Positions 1 through 8,434 of a DNA stretch of 64,000 nucleotides are shown here, piece after piece (within the stretch, counting starts at the first letter, position 1; each line of letters opens with the position of its first letter). The DNA is from Spectribacter hydrogenoxidans. Lineage in GTDB: Bacteria; Pseudomonadota; Gammaproteobacteria; Nevskiales; Salinisphaeraceae. The position numbers were made by a program, and so were the translations under genes. The DNA lies in contig NZ_JAVRIB010000011.1 of assembly GCF_031846275.1 (NCBI RefSeq), forward strand, positions 56,391 to 120,390, given 5' to 3'. Under the pieces are notes generated by a model. The model was not told where the DNA came from, made no database searches, and worked only from the letters and a program-made list of their open reading frames with translations.

Positions 1-1
1 T

Positions 2-358
2 GGCGTGAATCGCTGTCTGGTGGTCAACGATGCCCGCATGCAGGAGGTCTACTGGGCTGCCTACGATTTTGACGACCGGGACGAACCGCGGTGTCTCGGC
101 GAGGAACAGGTTGCGCCGCCGGCGGCGGTGGTGGCGCCCGCGGGCGAGTGGTATCCGGCCGGCAACGGCTGGATGGCCTATCCGGAAGCACTGGCCACCG
201 TGCATGCCGCGGCGAATGGCCCGGTGGCCGCGATTCATCCTCACGCCCTGGACATCGCCCGGCTGGCGGCCTCGCGGGTAGCCCGCGGTGACGCCGGGTC
301 GGCGGCGGATGCTATTCCTGTCTATGTGCGTGACCAGGTGGCCCGAAAGTCTGCTTGA
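2..358 (+). CDS. tsaB: TsaB, tRNA threonylcarbamoyladenosine biosynthesis protein (3' part)
   Basis: The reading frame is open from the window edge, so the N-terminal half is missing. The visible stretch begins near the family motif DARMQEVYWAAYD, typical of the second half of TsaB, and ends with PVYVRDQVARKS, a common TsaB C-terminus. TsaB is the inactive ASKHA-fold partner that pairs with TsaD and TsaE to make the t6A37 modification of ANN-decoding tRNAs in the cytoplasm. The GTG at position 5 is an internal codon and not the start. About 190 bp without a convincing gene follow before the next, convergent gene. Confidence 0.85.
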   Translation, partial: GVNRCLVVNDARMQEVYWAAYDFDDRDEPRCLGEEQVAPPAAVVAPAGEWYPAGNGWMAYPEALATVHAAANGPVAAIHPHALDIARLAASRVARGDAGSAADAIPVYVRDQVARKSA

Positions 359-548
359 GGACCATGCCGATACCGTTTTCGGCAACTGCCTGGCCAGGGC
401 ACCGTACGATCCAGTAGGGCGAGATTTATCGCGTCTGTTTGGTACCTGCCCCGATCATCGACATCGCGGTGCGACGGCATGGATGCAGCCCTACATCGGA
501 TCGCTATCCGTAGGCGGGGACCAGAAAAGCGTTTCCCCGACATGTCGT

Positions 549-1184
549 TCAGGGTAGGGCGCCGGCCTCGCGCAGCCGCGTCGCCACTGTTTCGGCCAGT
601 TGAGCGTAACCGGCCGCGTTGGCGTGGACCCGGTCCGATTTCAGCTCGGCGTCTCGCAGAATCCGGTTGAGCTCGCCCGACAGCAGCGGTACCTCGTAAC
701 GCTCGGCCAGGTCGGCATATAACGCATGATCGCCACCCAGCAGCATCAGTTCCGGGACCGCGATCAGCAGTACCGGGATATCTCGTTCCCGCAGGGCTTC
801 GAGCATGGCGGCGAGATCGTCCCGGGTTGCTGCCGGGTCCCGCTTGCGCAGGAAATCGTTGCCGCCCAGGCAGAGCAGGACCATATCCGGCCGGTGCTCG
901 GCCAGGGCCGCCGGCAGCCGTTGCCGACCCTGGGCGGTGGTTTCGCCCGGCACGCCCGCATTGACCACGCGTCGGCCAATCAATGCCTGGAGGCGGGCGG
1001 GGTAGGCCTGGTCCCGGGTGGTGCCGGTGCCGTGGGTCAGGCTGTCGCCGAAGGCCAGGATGGTGGCGTCGCCGGCAAGCATCGGCAGCGATGGCGGCGT
1101 GCTGCAGCCTGCCAGCACCAGCATGAGCAGCAGCGGTTGCAATAATTCGATCAGGAAACGATAGTGGCGCAATGATCTATTCAC
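549..1184 (-). CDS. GDSL-type SGNH esterase, predicted lipoprotein
   Basis: A 211-residue SGNH hydrolase. The N-terminus is a lipoprotein signal with lipobox LVLAGC (Cys near residue 27), so the enzyme should be lipid-anchored in the periplasm. All SGNH blocks are visible: FGDSLTHGT with the nucleophile Ser, a Gly in NAGVPGETT, GGNDFL with the Asn, and DRVHANAAGY with the Asp-His pair. The family resembles TesA/arylesterase, which cleaves thioesters, lysophospholipids and small esters; the natural substrate is not evident. TesA itself has an ordinary cleaved signal, so the lipoprotein form is a small departure. The 5' end overlaps the divergent carbonic anhydrase gene by 13 bp, so promoters of the two genes must lie inside each other's coding sequence. 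Confidence 0.85.
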   Translation of the reverse strand: MNRSLRHYRFLIELLQPLLLMLVLAGCSTPPSLPMLAGDATILAFGDSLTHGTGTTRDQAYPARLQALIGRRVVNAGVPGETTAQGRQRLPAALAEHRPDMVLLCLGGNDFLRKRDPAATRDDLAAMLEALRERDIPVLLIAVPELMLLGGDHALYADLAERYEVPLLSGELNRILRDAELKSDRVHANAAGYAQLAETVATRLREAGALP

Positions 1185-1714
1185 TTGGTGACAAGACGCC
1201 GGTACTGCCGGCGGACGGGGATTACTACATTGCCGACAATGCCACGGTGATCGGCGATGTGGTACTGGAAAAGGGCGCCAGCGTCTGGTTTCAGGCAGTG
1301 ATCCGGGGCGATTGTGATCGCATCGTGATCGGTGAGGAAAGCAACATCCAGGACGGGGCGGTGATCCATACCGACCCGGGCATCCAGGTACATGTCGGGC
1401 GCGGTGTGACGGTGGGCCACCAGGCCATGCTGCACGGCTGCGAACTCGGCGAGAACAGCCTGATCGGCATCCAGGCGTTGATCCTCAACGGCGCGAAAGT
1501 GGGTCGCAACTGCCTGATCGGCGCCCAGGCGCTGATTCCGGAAGGCGCCGAGATTCCCGATAACAGCCTGGTGCTGGGATCGCCCGGCAAGGTCAAGCGG
1601 GAACTCGATGAAAGCCACATCGAGATGCTGCGCCACGGCGCGTCGCATTATGTGGAAAACGGCCGGCGATTCCGCGAACAGCTGCGCGTCTACGATCCGG
1701 AAACGGGCAGGTAG
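1172..1714 (+). CDS. Gamma-class carbonic anhydrase-like protein (YrdA/CaiE type)
   Basis: A 180-residue left-handed beta-helix protein. Hexapeptide-repeat turns run through most of its length (GDVVLEKGA, GEESNIQDGAVI, GENSLIGI, GRNCLIGA). Three His likely to bind the metal are visible in AVIHTD, VGHQAM and MLHGCE, matching the gamma carbonic anhydrase/YrdA family. These trimers bind zinc or iron; many YrdA-type members show little or no CO2 hydration, so the activity is not certain. The start overlaps the divergent GDSL gene by 13 bp. The 3' end overlaps the end of convergent rsmJ by 25 bp. Confidence 0.88.
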   Translation: MIYSLGDKTPVLPADGDYYIADNATVIGDVVLEKGASVWFQAVIRGDCDRIVIGEESNIQDGAVIHTDPGIQVHVGRGVTVGHQAMLHGCELGENSLIGIQALILNGAKVGRNCLIGAQALIPEGAEIPDNSLVLGSPGKVKRELDESHIEMLRHGASHYVENGRRFREQLRVYDPETGR

Positions 1715-2430
1715 ACGTCGAAGCGGGCGCGACCGCCCCGAACCTGGTGGTCGGGCCGGGCCAGCGCGGGGCTGCGTGGATGATGCTTCATTGCCACCCG
1801 CAGGCCGGTGGCCCGGGCGGCCTTCAGCAGAGCGCCGGCATCGGGATCGTCCCCCACGACCTGCCGCAGCATCTGCAGCTCCCGCTTGGGCAGAGCCGAA
1901 CGGCGATCACCGCCGAACATGGGATCGAGATAGATGGCGTCGAAATCCGACGCCGTCAGATCTTTCAGCCGGACCGGGGCATCATCGACCGTGACGCCCC
2001 GCCAGCCGGCAATCCAGGTTGCGCCGGCGGTGCTGGCGCGATTCGCGGCATCCTCGACCAGGGTGGCCACGACCGGTGAGCGCTCGATCGCAGTGACCCG
2101 GCAACCCAGGCGCAACAGATGGGCACTGTCCCGGCCCAGGCCGCAGGTGGCGTCGAGAATCCGCGGCGTGGCTTTACCCCGCAGGCCCAGGGCCCGGGCG
2201 ATCAACGCGCGGCGTCCTTCGCGGGCGCGTCGGTCCAGCCCGGCATCCAGCCAGTCGGCGCGCAGGCCCTGCCACGGCATGTCGGCCACCCGAAGCTCCA
2301 GACCGGCGGCGGTCAGCGCCAGATACACGCCGTTTGCCGGTGGGTCGGCGATGGTATCAGCCGGGATCCGGCTGGCAAGCCCGGCCAGACAGGCCGGATT
2401 CGCACCGGGTTCGGCCCAGAGACCGATCAC
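1690..2430 (-). CDS. rsmJ: 16S rRNA (guanine1516-N2)-methyltransferase RsmJ
   Basis: A 246-residue class I SAM-dependent methyltransferase. The SAM-binding motif I is DATCGLGRDSAHLL at about residues 115-130, and the motif IV region YLDPMFGG is followed by KRELQMLRQVVG. These are RsmJ hallmarks. The C-terminal VAMKHHPRSPAL stretch is also characteristic. RsmJ methylates N2 of G1516 in 16S rRNA and is restricted mainly to Gammaproteobacteria, which supports the assigned phylum. The gene overlaps the convergent carbonic anhydrase gene by 25 bp. Confidence 0.9.
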   Translation of the reverse strand: MIGLWAEPGANPACLAGLASRIPADTIADPPANGVYLALTAAGLELRVADMPWQGLRADWLDAGLDRRAREGRRALIARALGLRGKATPRILDATCGLGRDSAHLLRLGCRVTAIERSPVVATLVEDAANRASTAGATWIAGWRGVTVDDAPVRLKDLTASDFDAIYLDPMFGGDRRSALPKRELQMLRQVVGDDPDAGALLKAARATGLRVAMKHHPRSPALARPDHQVRGGRARFDVYLPVSGS

Positions 2431-2445
2431 GGCGCGGCGCGTGAC

Positions 2446-2769
2446 CTACTGGCTGAGACGGTCGGCATCGAACAGCGACGTCAGCTTCTGGGCCAGCATG
2501 ATGTCGCCGTCCACCTGCAGCTTGCCGGTCATGAAGGCGGTCATGCCGTTGAGCTCGCCGGTAAGCAGGGCAACCAGATCGTCGTCATCCATGCGCAGGG
2601 TGACATCGGCGTTGTCGGTCTCGCCTTCCTGAACCTGGCAGGTGCCGTTGTCGATGACCATGTGCATCGGCGTGGAGATGGCGTACTGGATGGTGGCGTT
2701 CATGTCGCCGGCGGCGCTGGCATCGAATGCCTGCGGCATCATTTCGATCAGGGCCTTGGCATTACTCAT
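2446..2769 (-). CDS. SCP2 sterol-binding domain protein
   Basis: A 107-residue single-domain SCP-2 protein. The start ATG at 2769 is preceded by a good GGGGAG Shine-Dalgarno, so the in-frame extension further upstream is not used. Family features are the N-terminal helix MSNAKALIEMMPQAF, the glycine-poor beta sheet with CQVQEGETDNADVTLRM, and the C-terminal helix ending KLTSLFDADRL, which includes the GKLQVDGD element. Bacterial stand-alone SCP2 domains bind lipids or acyl-CoA nonspecifically; the ligand here is unknown. It lies 15 bp upstream of rsmJ on the same strand. Confidence 0.85.
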   Translation of the reverse strand: MSNAKALIEMMPQAFDASAAGDMNATIQYAISTPMHMVIDNGTCQVQEGETDNADVTLRMDDDDLVALLTGELNGMTAFMTGKLQVDGDIMLAQKLTSLFDADRLSQ

Positions 2770-2951
2770 CACTCGTCTCCCCTTGGTTGGCGTGCAATAC
2801 GTGGATGCATGAAAGCGCCATATCATCCATGCCGCAGGGACGGTTGACTACAGGTAACAATGATATTCGGAAAATTTTCTTTCACGAAAAGCGCTTGGGC
2901 AATCCTTGGTTGCGTGGCATACCGGGATTACCGGCCGGATTGCGCGGCGGC

Positions 2952-3212
2952 TCAACCCTCCAGAAAATCGACCACCGCGTTGTAGCCGCTCTCGGTCAGC
3001 AGCACCGCATTGACGCTGCTGGCATAGATGCGGCCGGCGGTCCGCAGCCGCTCGATCTCGCGGTGGTCCTGCTCGGCGCTGAGATAGTAGAAGTCCCGCC
3101 CCTCGTCGAAACCGTCCTTGAGCTGCTTGAAGGCCAGAAAGGCGGTGCCCTTGGTGGATCCGTTCGCCTCGTCGATCTCCTTGAGGCTCCAGGTTTTTTC
3201 GGCTTTGATCAT
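2952..3212 (-). CDS. Hypothetical protein, 86 aa
   Basis: I do not recognise a named family. From the ATG at 3212 the protein has a basic, helix-rich N-terminus (MIKAEKTWSLKEIDEANG), an internal KGTAFLAFKQLKDGF segment and an acidic C-terminus. The pattern of short helices separated by glycine resembles small DNA-binding or phage-accessory proteins, but this is only an impression. An in-frame TTG at 3281 would add 23 residues that look unstructured and has no better ribosome site. No signal peptide or membrane segment is present. The gene is divergent from the conserved gene at 3382. Confidence 0.6.
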   Translation of the reverse strand: MIKAEKTWSLKEIDEANGSTKGTAFLAFKQLKDGFDEGRDFYYLSAEQDHREIERLRTAGRIYASSVNAVLLTESGYNAVVDFLEG

Positions 3213-3381
3213 GAACGGATGGGGGCAATGGCCGGACGAGGCGAAGACCGGCAAGCTATCACCGGCTCCCGGGAGGGTCAATCGCCTGCGCCGGCGACGT
3301 GACGCGTTCGTTTTGAGTCTTTATAGTCAACTGATCAGATTGGCTTTTTAGTCAGTGGGTGAAGACAGGCAAGAGGACAAC

Positions 3382-3723
3382 ATGAAAGTCACCGAACTGA
3401 TCGAGCATTGGCGGGCCGGGGACGGCGAACCCCGCGCGGCGCGGGAATACCGGCTGCGGCTGCCGGTCTACGACGCGGCCAAGGTCGCCGCGCTCACCGA
3501 GCTGTTCCCGGGGCTGACCGAGGAACGCATTCTCACCGACCTGCTTTCGGCCGCGCTTGACGATCTCAGCGCCTCGTTCGCCTATGTCGAAGGCAATGAC
3601 GTGGTGGCGCGGGACGAGGAGGGCGACCCCATTTACGCCGATGCCGGTCTCACTCCTAGGTTCCACGAGGCGGCGCGGCGGCATGCGGACGCGCTCAAGC
3701 GGGAAACGGAAGGCTCGTCATAA
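3382..3723 (+). CDS. Conserved small protein (family often labelled pilin assembly / type 1 pili tip component)
   Basis: A 113-residue soluble protein starting at the ATG at 3382, which has a GAGGA Shine-Dalgarno about 5 bases upstream. It begins MKVTELIEHWRAG and contains REYRLRLPVYDAAKVAALTE, FPGLTEERILTDLLSAAL and DEEGDPIYADAG. As I recall, this family is widespread in Pseudomonas and relatives and carries the label 'pilin assembly protein', although no signal peptide or pilus feature is present. The sequence LTEERILTDLLSAALDDL looks like a ribbon-helix-helix or small oligomerising fold. Its stop codon overlaps the likely start region of the following Nudix gene, so the two are probably translationally coupled. 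Confidence 0.7.
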   Translation: MKVTELIEHWRAGDGEPRAAREYRLRLPVYDAAKVAALTELFPGLTEERILTDLLSAALDDLSASFAYVEGNDVVARDEEGDPIYADAGLTPRFHEAARRHADALKRETEGSS

Positions 3724-3854
3724 CCGTCGTTACCCGTCATCCGCTGATCGAACGCCTCGCTGCCGCCCTTCGCTCGACGCATCTGGCTGCCCCGCGGGCG
3801 CTGGTCGATCTGGGACTGCCGTCGGCGGCAGCGCATATTCTGGATGAACCCGCC
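3720..3854 (+). other. 5' extension of the Nudix gene with a possible AUA start
   Basis: The Nudix frame stays open 45 codons upstream of its first AUG and encodes TRHPLIERLAAALRS and PRALVDLGLPSAAA, which looks like the normal N-terminal helix of CoA-pyrophosphatases. No ATG, GTG or TTG occurs in this stretch. A GGAAGG element at 3708-3713 sits 6 bases before ATA at 3720. This ATA overlaps the upstream gene's TAA stop as ATAA, where a usual coupled junction would be ATGA. Confidence 0.5.
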
Positions 3855-4361
3855 ATGGCAGGGCTGCGGCCGGCCGCCGTGCTGGTCCCGGTGATTGAGC
3901 GTCCCGACGGCCCGCGGGTGATTCTCACCCAGCGCACCGACGAACTGCGTCACCACCCCGGCCAGATCAGCCTGCCGGGCGGTCGGGCTGAGGCGACCGA
4001 CACCGATGCGGTAGCCACCGCGCTGCGCGAGACCAGAGAGGAGATTGGCGTCTGCGCGACACAGGTGGAGGTAATCGGCTTTCTGGATGATTACCCCACG
4101 ACCACGGGTTTTCGGGTGACGCCGGTGGTGGGGTGTCTGCCCGAGAATTGTCGCTACCAGGCCGATGGCCGGGAAGTGGCAGAGATCTTCGAGGTGCCGC
4201 TCGCGCGATTGCTGGATGCCGGCAATTACGACCGGCGCTGGTTCGATCGCGACGGCCTGCGTCTGCCCTACTACGCGCTGACCCACGAACACCGCTTCAT
4301 CTGGGGCGTGACCGCGGGCATCCTGCATCACATGGCCCAGCGATTGTCGCCCGTGACCTGA
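3855..4361 (+). CDS. CoA pyrophosphatase, Nudix hydrolase (NudL-like)
   Basis: A Nudix-fold protein of at least 168 residues. The Nudix box reads GGRAEATDTDAV then ALRETREEIG, satisfying the GX5EX7REUXEEXGU pattern. It is preceded by the UPF0035 signature of CoA-pyrophosphatases, LTQRTDELRHHPGQISLPGG. Members hydrolyse CoA and CoA derivatives to 3',5'-ADP and phosphopantetheine. The coordinates use the first AUG, but that codon has no ribosome site, and family-like N-terminal sequence lies upstream in the same frame (see the extension at 3720-3854). The full product is probably about 213 residues. Confidence 0.88.
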   Translation: MAGLRPAAVLVPVIERPDGPRVILTQRTDELRHHPGQISLPGGRAEATDTDAVATALRETREEIGVCATQVEVIGFLDDYPTTTGFRVTPVVGCLPENCRYQADGREVAEIFEVPLARLLDAGNYDRRWFDRDGLRLPYYALTHEHRFIWGVTAGILHHMAQRLSPVT

Positions 4362-4533
4362 CGCAGTGCGGAAGGACCGAGTCTCCAGCCACAAGTTCAT
4401 GGTTTCAATGGCTTAGGCATCGAGGCCCGTCGCCCTCGTGAATGTTTCCGGCTAGACTGTCGGCACCGGCGCGACACACGCATCGCGCAGCCAACCGTGG
4501 ACCGGGTTAACCCGGCGTGCGAAAGGGGGGAGG

Positions 4534-5475
4534 ATGCGAATCGGACTGGTCGTGGACTCGGGCTGTGATCTGCCCCGGTCGTTCATCGACGAACACAACA
4601 TCCTGGTTCTGCCGATCTCGATCCGGATCGGCGACGAATTGTTTGTGGATGAGCGGGATCCGGATCGGACCACGGAGTTCTACCGCCGGCAGGCCCTGGA
4701 CAAGAGCCACGATGCCGAGACCGTGCCCTTCTCCATGGAACAGATCCGCGATCTGTTCCTGAACAGGGTCGTCACCAACTACGACTACGCGCTGGTGCAG
4801 ACCATCGCCCAGAGCCGCAGCCCCATCTTCCAGAATGCCACCGATGCCTCGCATGCGATTCTTCGGGCCTACAAGCCGGTGCGCAAGGCCGCGGGGGTGG
4901 AAGGACCGTTCGCGCTACGGGTGATCGACAGTCAGTCCCTGTTCGCCGGGCAGGCGGCGCTGGCGGCGGAGACGGTTCGGCTGATCGAGTCCGGCGTCAA
5001 GGTCAACGAACTGCGCCAGCGGGTGGAAGAGCTGGCGACCAAGGCGCATGGTTTCGGCACTTTTCCCGATCTCTACTACGTGCGCGAGCGGGCACGCAAG
5101 AAGGGGGACAAGAGCATCAGCTGGCTGGGCGCTTTCATGGGCTCGGCGCTGGACATCAAGCCGATTCTCTGCGGTCGCCACGACCAGACCTTCCCGGTGG
5201 CCAAGGTCAGGCATTTCGACGCGGCGGTGGAACGCATCTTCGATTACACCGTCAAGCGCATTGAGCGCGGCCTGCTGGCGCCCACGGTGTGCGTGAGCTA
5301 TGCGGGGGATGCCGAGGCAATCAAGCAGATGCCCGGTTACGACCGCTTCGTGCAGGCTGCCCGGGCGCATGACGTGCAGGTGATGACCTCGATGATGGCC
5401 ACCACCGGCGGCGTCAACCTCGGTCCGGGTGCCCTGGTGGTCGGATTCCTGGCCGAGCCGGAGGAATTCGAGTAA
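4534..5475 (+). CDS. DegV family fatty-acid-binding protein
   Basis: A 313-residue DegV-fold protein with a strong GGGGAGG ribosome site just before the ATG. The N-terminus MRIGLVVDSGCDLPRSFI is the DegV motif (VxDSxxDLP). IDSQSLFAGQ and the C-terminal TTGGVNLGPGALVVGF are also typical. DegV/FakB proteins hold a single fatty acid and can present it to an acyl kinase. No FakA kinase gene is in the window, so the role here is open. The gene converges on the slipin gene with a 6-bp gap and shows no operon partner. Confidence 0.88.
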   Translation: MRIGLVVDSGCDLPRSFIDEHNILVLPISIRIGDELFVDERDPDRTTEFYRRQALDKSHDAETVPFSMEQIRDLFLNRVVTNYDYALVQTIAQSRSPIFQNATDASHAILRAYKPVRKAAGVEGPFALRVIDSQSLFAGQAALAAETVRLIESGVKVNELRQRVEELATKAHGFGTFPDLYYVRERARKKGDKSISWLGAFMGSALDIKPILCGRHDQTFPVAKVRHFDAAVERIFDYTVKRIERGLLAPTVCVSYAGDAEAIKQMPGYDRFVQAARAHDVQVMTSMMATTGGVNLGPGALVVGFLAEPEEFE

Positions 5476-5481
5476 CGACGA

Positions 5482-6249
5482 CTACGCCGGCCTGTGGCCC
5501 TTGCCGGCGGCTTCCATCAGCGGCTTGATCAGGTCCATCGGCAGCGGGAACACGATGGTGGAGTTGTGCTCCCCGGCGATGTCGACCAGCGTCTGCAGAT
5601 AGCGCAGCTGGATCGCCTGCGGCTGCTCGGAGAGCGTACGCGCAGCCTCCTGCAGGTTCTGCGCCGCCTGCATTTCGCCTTCCGCGTGAATCACCTTGGC
5701 CCGCCGTGAGCGCTCCGCTTCGGCCTGGCGGGCAATCGCCCGGATCATGCTCTCGTCCAGATCTACATGCTTGATCTCGACGTTGGCCACCTTGATGCCC
5801 CAGGCGTCGGAGTGCTTGTCTAGGATCAACTGGATGTCGGCGTTGAGCTTGTCGCGCTCGGCGAGCATGTCGTCCAGATCGTGCTGGCCCAGCACCGATC
5901 GCAGCGTGGTCTGTGCCAGCTGGCTGACGGCGTCGTAGTAGTGCTCGACCTCGATGATGGCCTTGTTCGGGTCCACCACCCGGAAGTACACCACCGCGTT
6001 GACCTGCACCGACACGTTGTCGCGGGAGATCACGTCCTGGGTAGGCACGTCCATCACCACCACCCGCAGATCCACCTTGATCATCTTCTGGACGAAAGGG
6101 ATCAGCAGGATCAGGCCCGGGCCCTTCACCCCGGTATACCGGCCGAGCGTGAACACCACCCCGCGCTCGTACTCGGGCAGGATCTTGACCGCGCTGAACA
6201 GGATGAACAGGATCAGTGCGATGAGAATGATGCCGAAATTGAAGAACAT
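5482..6249 (-). CDS. Slipin/stomatin-like SPFH membrane protein
   Basis: A 255-residue band-7 protein with an AGGAG Shine-Dalgarno at the ATG. Residues 1-20 form one hydrophobic anchor (IILIALILFILFSAV). The SPFH domain follows (PEYERGVVFTLGRYTGVKGPG ... VPTQDVISRDNVSVQVNAVVYF), then a coiled AEAERSRRAKVIHAEGE segment. Slipins form oligomeric membrane scaffolds, and their genes commonly follow an NfeD protease gene, as here with a 21-bp gap. The NfeD partner of archaeal stomatin cleaves the stomatin C-terminus, so these two products probably act as a unit. Confidence 0.9.
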   Translation of the reverse strand: MFFNFGIILIALILFILFSAVKILPEYERGVVFTLGRYTGVKGPGLILLIPFVQKMIKVDLRVVVMDVPTQDVISRDNVSVQVNAVVYFRVVDPNKAIIEVEHYYDAVSQLAQTTLRSVLGQHDLDDMLAERDKLNADIQLILDKHSDAWGIKVANVEIKHVDLDESMIRAIARQAEAERSRRAKVIHAEGEMQAAQNLQEAARTLSEQPQAIQLRYLQTLVDIAGEHNSTIVFPLPMDLIKPLMEAAGKGHRPA

Positions 6250-6270
6250 GGCGATGACTCCTGAAGTTAT

Positions 6271-7629
6271 TTAGGACGTCCGGTCCGAGTTGTCCGGGGT
6301 AACCGATACCACCAGCCCGTCGACCCCGGTAACGGTTACCGTCTGACCCGTCCGGATCGGCGTGGTCGTGGTCGCCTGCCAGCTCTCCCCGTGCAGCAGG
6401 ACCCAGCCGCGCTGGTCGAAGTCCTCGCTGGCCCGGGCGGTGGCCCCGATCAGGCCTTCGCGGCCGGTGACCACGCGCCCCCTATGGGAGCGGGCGAACA
6501 GGTAGACGATCAGGAACATCAGCAGCGCCGCCGCCGTGGCGGTGGCGCCGATGATGGCCAGGGGGATTTCGTAACCGGGCACCCCGGTATCCATGAGCAT
6601 GATCGAGCCCACCACGAAACCGACGACGCCGCCCAGCCCCAGGATGCCGAAGCTCGGGGCGAAGGCTTCGGCCACCATCAGGGCGATGCCGAGTGCCAGC
6701 AGCGCCAGACCGGCAAAATTCACCGGGAGGATCTGGAAGGCGAACAGGGCGACCAGCAGGCAGATGCCGCCCACGGTGCCCGGCACCAGTGCCCCGGGGT
6801 TGTAGCCTTCCAGGATCAGCCCGTAGATGCCGATCATCATCAGGATGTAGGCCACCGTCGGATTGGTGATGATCGCCAGCAGCCGGTCCCGCCAGTCGGG
6901 TTCGCGGTTGTCGATGGCGGCGTCGGCCGTGGCCAGGGTGACCGTGCCGGCGCTGGTGGTGACTTCCATACCGTCGATCTCAGCCAGCAGCCCCTGCCGG
7001 CTGGTCGCCACCAGGTCGATCACGTTCTGCTCCAGCGCGGCGCTGGCAGTCAGACTGGTGCCCTCGCGTACCGCCTGTTCGGCCCAGTCCGCGTTGCGGC
7101 CGCGCTGTTCGGCCAGGCCGCGGAGATAGGCGACCGAATCGTTTATCACCTTGCGGCGCTTGGCGGTGTCGGAGTCGGCGGTGTCGGACTTTTCGCCGTC
7201 GGATGCCTTGTCGTCCGGTTCCTTGCCGCCACCGGGCAACGGACCGCCGCCACCCATCTGTACCGGCGTGGCGGCGCCGAGATTGGTCGCCGGGGCCATG
7301 GCCGCCACGTGACTGGCGTAGAGAATATAGGTACCGGCGCTGGCCGCGCGGGCGCCGCCCGGTGTGACGTAGCCGGCCACCGGCACCGGCGAGGCGAGGA
7401 TGGCCTGCACGATCTCGCGCATGGCCGTGTCCAGCCCGCCGGGCGTGTCGATGCTCAGAAGCACGAGCGGCGCGTTCTCGGCCGCGGCCTGCTCGAGGCC
7501 GCTGGCCACGTAGTTGCTGGTGGCTGGGCCGATTGGCCCGTCGATCCGCAGTTCGATGACCTGTGCCGAGACCGCCGACGGGGCCAGGCCGGCCAGGGCC
7601 AGCAGGCAGGCCGCCAGTCGCGGCATCAT
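6271..7629 (-). CDS. NfeD family membrane serine protease (long form, 1510-N type)
   Basis: From the ATG at 7629 the product is about 452 residues. It starts with a signal sequence (MMPRLAACLLALAGLAPSAVSAQ). A ClpP-like Ser/Lys protease domain follows, with the nucleophile Ser in RAASAGTYILYA and the likely general base Lys in AKRRKVINDSVAY. An acidic low-complexity insert (KEPDDKASDGEKSDTADS) interrupts this domain. Then come four to five membrane segments and a C-terminal NfeD OB-fold ending in TVTVTGVDGLVVSV. The start is placed after the ParA stop at 7649; a longer in-frame version would overlap parA. It is followed by its usual partner, slipin. Confidence 0.88.
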   Translation of the reverse strand: MMPRLAACLLALAGLAPSAVSAQVIELRIDGPIGPATSNYVASGLEQAAAENAPLVLLSIDTPGGLDTAMREIVQAILASPVPVAGYVTPGGARAASAGTYILYASHVAAMAPATNLGAATPVQMGGGGPLPGGGKEPDDKASDGEKSDTADSDTAKRRKVINDSVAYLRGLAEQRGRNADWAEQAVREGTSLTASAALEQNVIDLVATSRQGLLAEIDGMEVTTSAGTVTLATADAAIDNREPDWRDRLLAIITNPTVAYILMMIGIYGLILEGYNPGALVPGTVGGICLLVALFAFQILPVNFAGLALLALGIALMVAEAFAPSFGILGLGGVVGFVVGSIMLMDTGVPGYEIPLAIIGATATAAALLMFLIVYLFARSHRGRVVTGREGLIGATARASEDFDQRGWVLLHGESWQATTTTPIRTGQTVTVTGVDGLVVSVTPDNSDRTS

Positions 7630-7648
7630 CACCGCCGCTGCCCATCCC

Positions 7649-8434
7649 CTAGCGGCGTTTGCCACCCCGTTTCCTGCCCAGGACGTCATAGAGCTCGGCG
7701 TACTGCTTGCTGACCTTGTGGCTGGGTGCGAAGTAGACCAGCGGAACCGAGGCCTCGTGAGACTCCCGCACCTTGATCGAACTGGTGATGGCGGTGTCGA
7801 GCAGCGGATGGCCTTCCTCCTTGAGCTCCGCGATCAGGCGGGCCGGCAGCTTGGCCTGGGTCTGGAACTGATTGACCACGATGCCGTCGACGCTCAGTTC
7901 CGGATTGTGATCATCCTTGATCTCGGCAATGGTGTCGAACAGGTTGTAGAGCGCCTGGCGAGCGAAATCGTCGCAGTCGAACGGAATCAGGCAGTGGCTG
8001 GCGGCGATCAGAGCCGACTGCGAGTAGAAATTGAGCGCAGGCGGCGTATCGAAGTAGATCGCGTCATAGCCCTCGAGCGTTTCCAGCGCTTGGCGCAGCT
8101 TGTAGATCTTGTGCTTGGCCTCGAGCTTGACCCGCAGCTCTTCGAGGTCCGGATGCGCGGCCATGACGGATAGATTCTCGAAGGGCGTTGGTGTGATGAA
8201 CGGTTGCAGATCATTGCTCTGCCGTCCTTTCCTCAACGTGTTTTCGAAGAAATCCGCGGTGCCGGCCTCGGCCTGGGCTTCCCCGGACGAGAGCAGGTAC
8301 TGGCTGGCGTTGCACTGGGCATCCAGATCCACCACGAGGGTCTTGCGGCCCCGGCTGGCGCTGATTGCGGCGAGATTGCAGACGATAGTGGTCTTGCCCA
8401 CGCCGCCTTTCTGATTGAACACCACCCGGCGCAT
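7649..8434 (-). CDS. ParA/MinD-like ATPase, orphan
   Basis: A 261-residue ParA family P-loop ATPase. The ATG at 8434 has an AGGAG site at ideal spacing and begins MRRVVFNQKGGVGKTT, the deviant Walker A with its signature lysine. Walker A' (LVVDLDAQCNAS) and Walker B (IYFDTPPAL) are present. No ParB or centromere-like repeats lie nearby, and the gene sits 19 bp upstream of the NfeD gene. It is therefore more likely a chromosomal orphan ParA with a positioning role than a plasmid partition gene. The exact cargo is unknown. Confidence 0.85.
   Translation of the reverse strand: MRRVVFNQKGGVGKTTIVCNLAAISASRGRKTLVVDLDAQCNASQYLLSSGEAQAEAGTADFFENTLRKGRQSNDLQPFITPTPFENLSVMAAHPDLEELRVKLEAKHKIYKLRQALETLEGYDAIYFDTPPALNFYSQSALIAASHCLIPFDCDDFARQALYNLFDTIAEIKDDHNPELSVDGIVVNQFQTQAKLPARLIAELKEEGHPLLDTAITSSIKVRESHEASVPLVYFAPSHKVSKQYAELYDVLGRKRGGKRR

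Noticed and set aside
288..557. Small open frames between tsaB and the GDSL gene
   Set aside because: Overlapping frames on both strands, no ribosome sites and low protein-likeness.
7649..8434. Plasmid partition locus
   Set aside because: No ParB, iterons or replication gene nearby; the gene is embedded in chromosomal housekeeping context.
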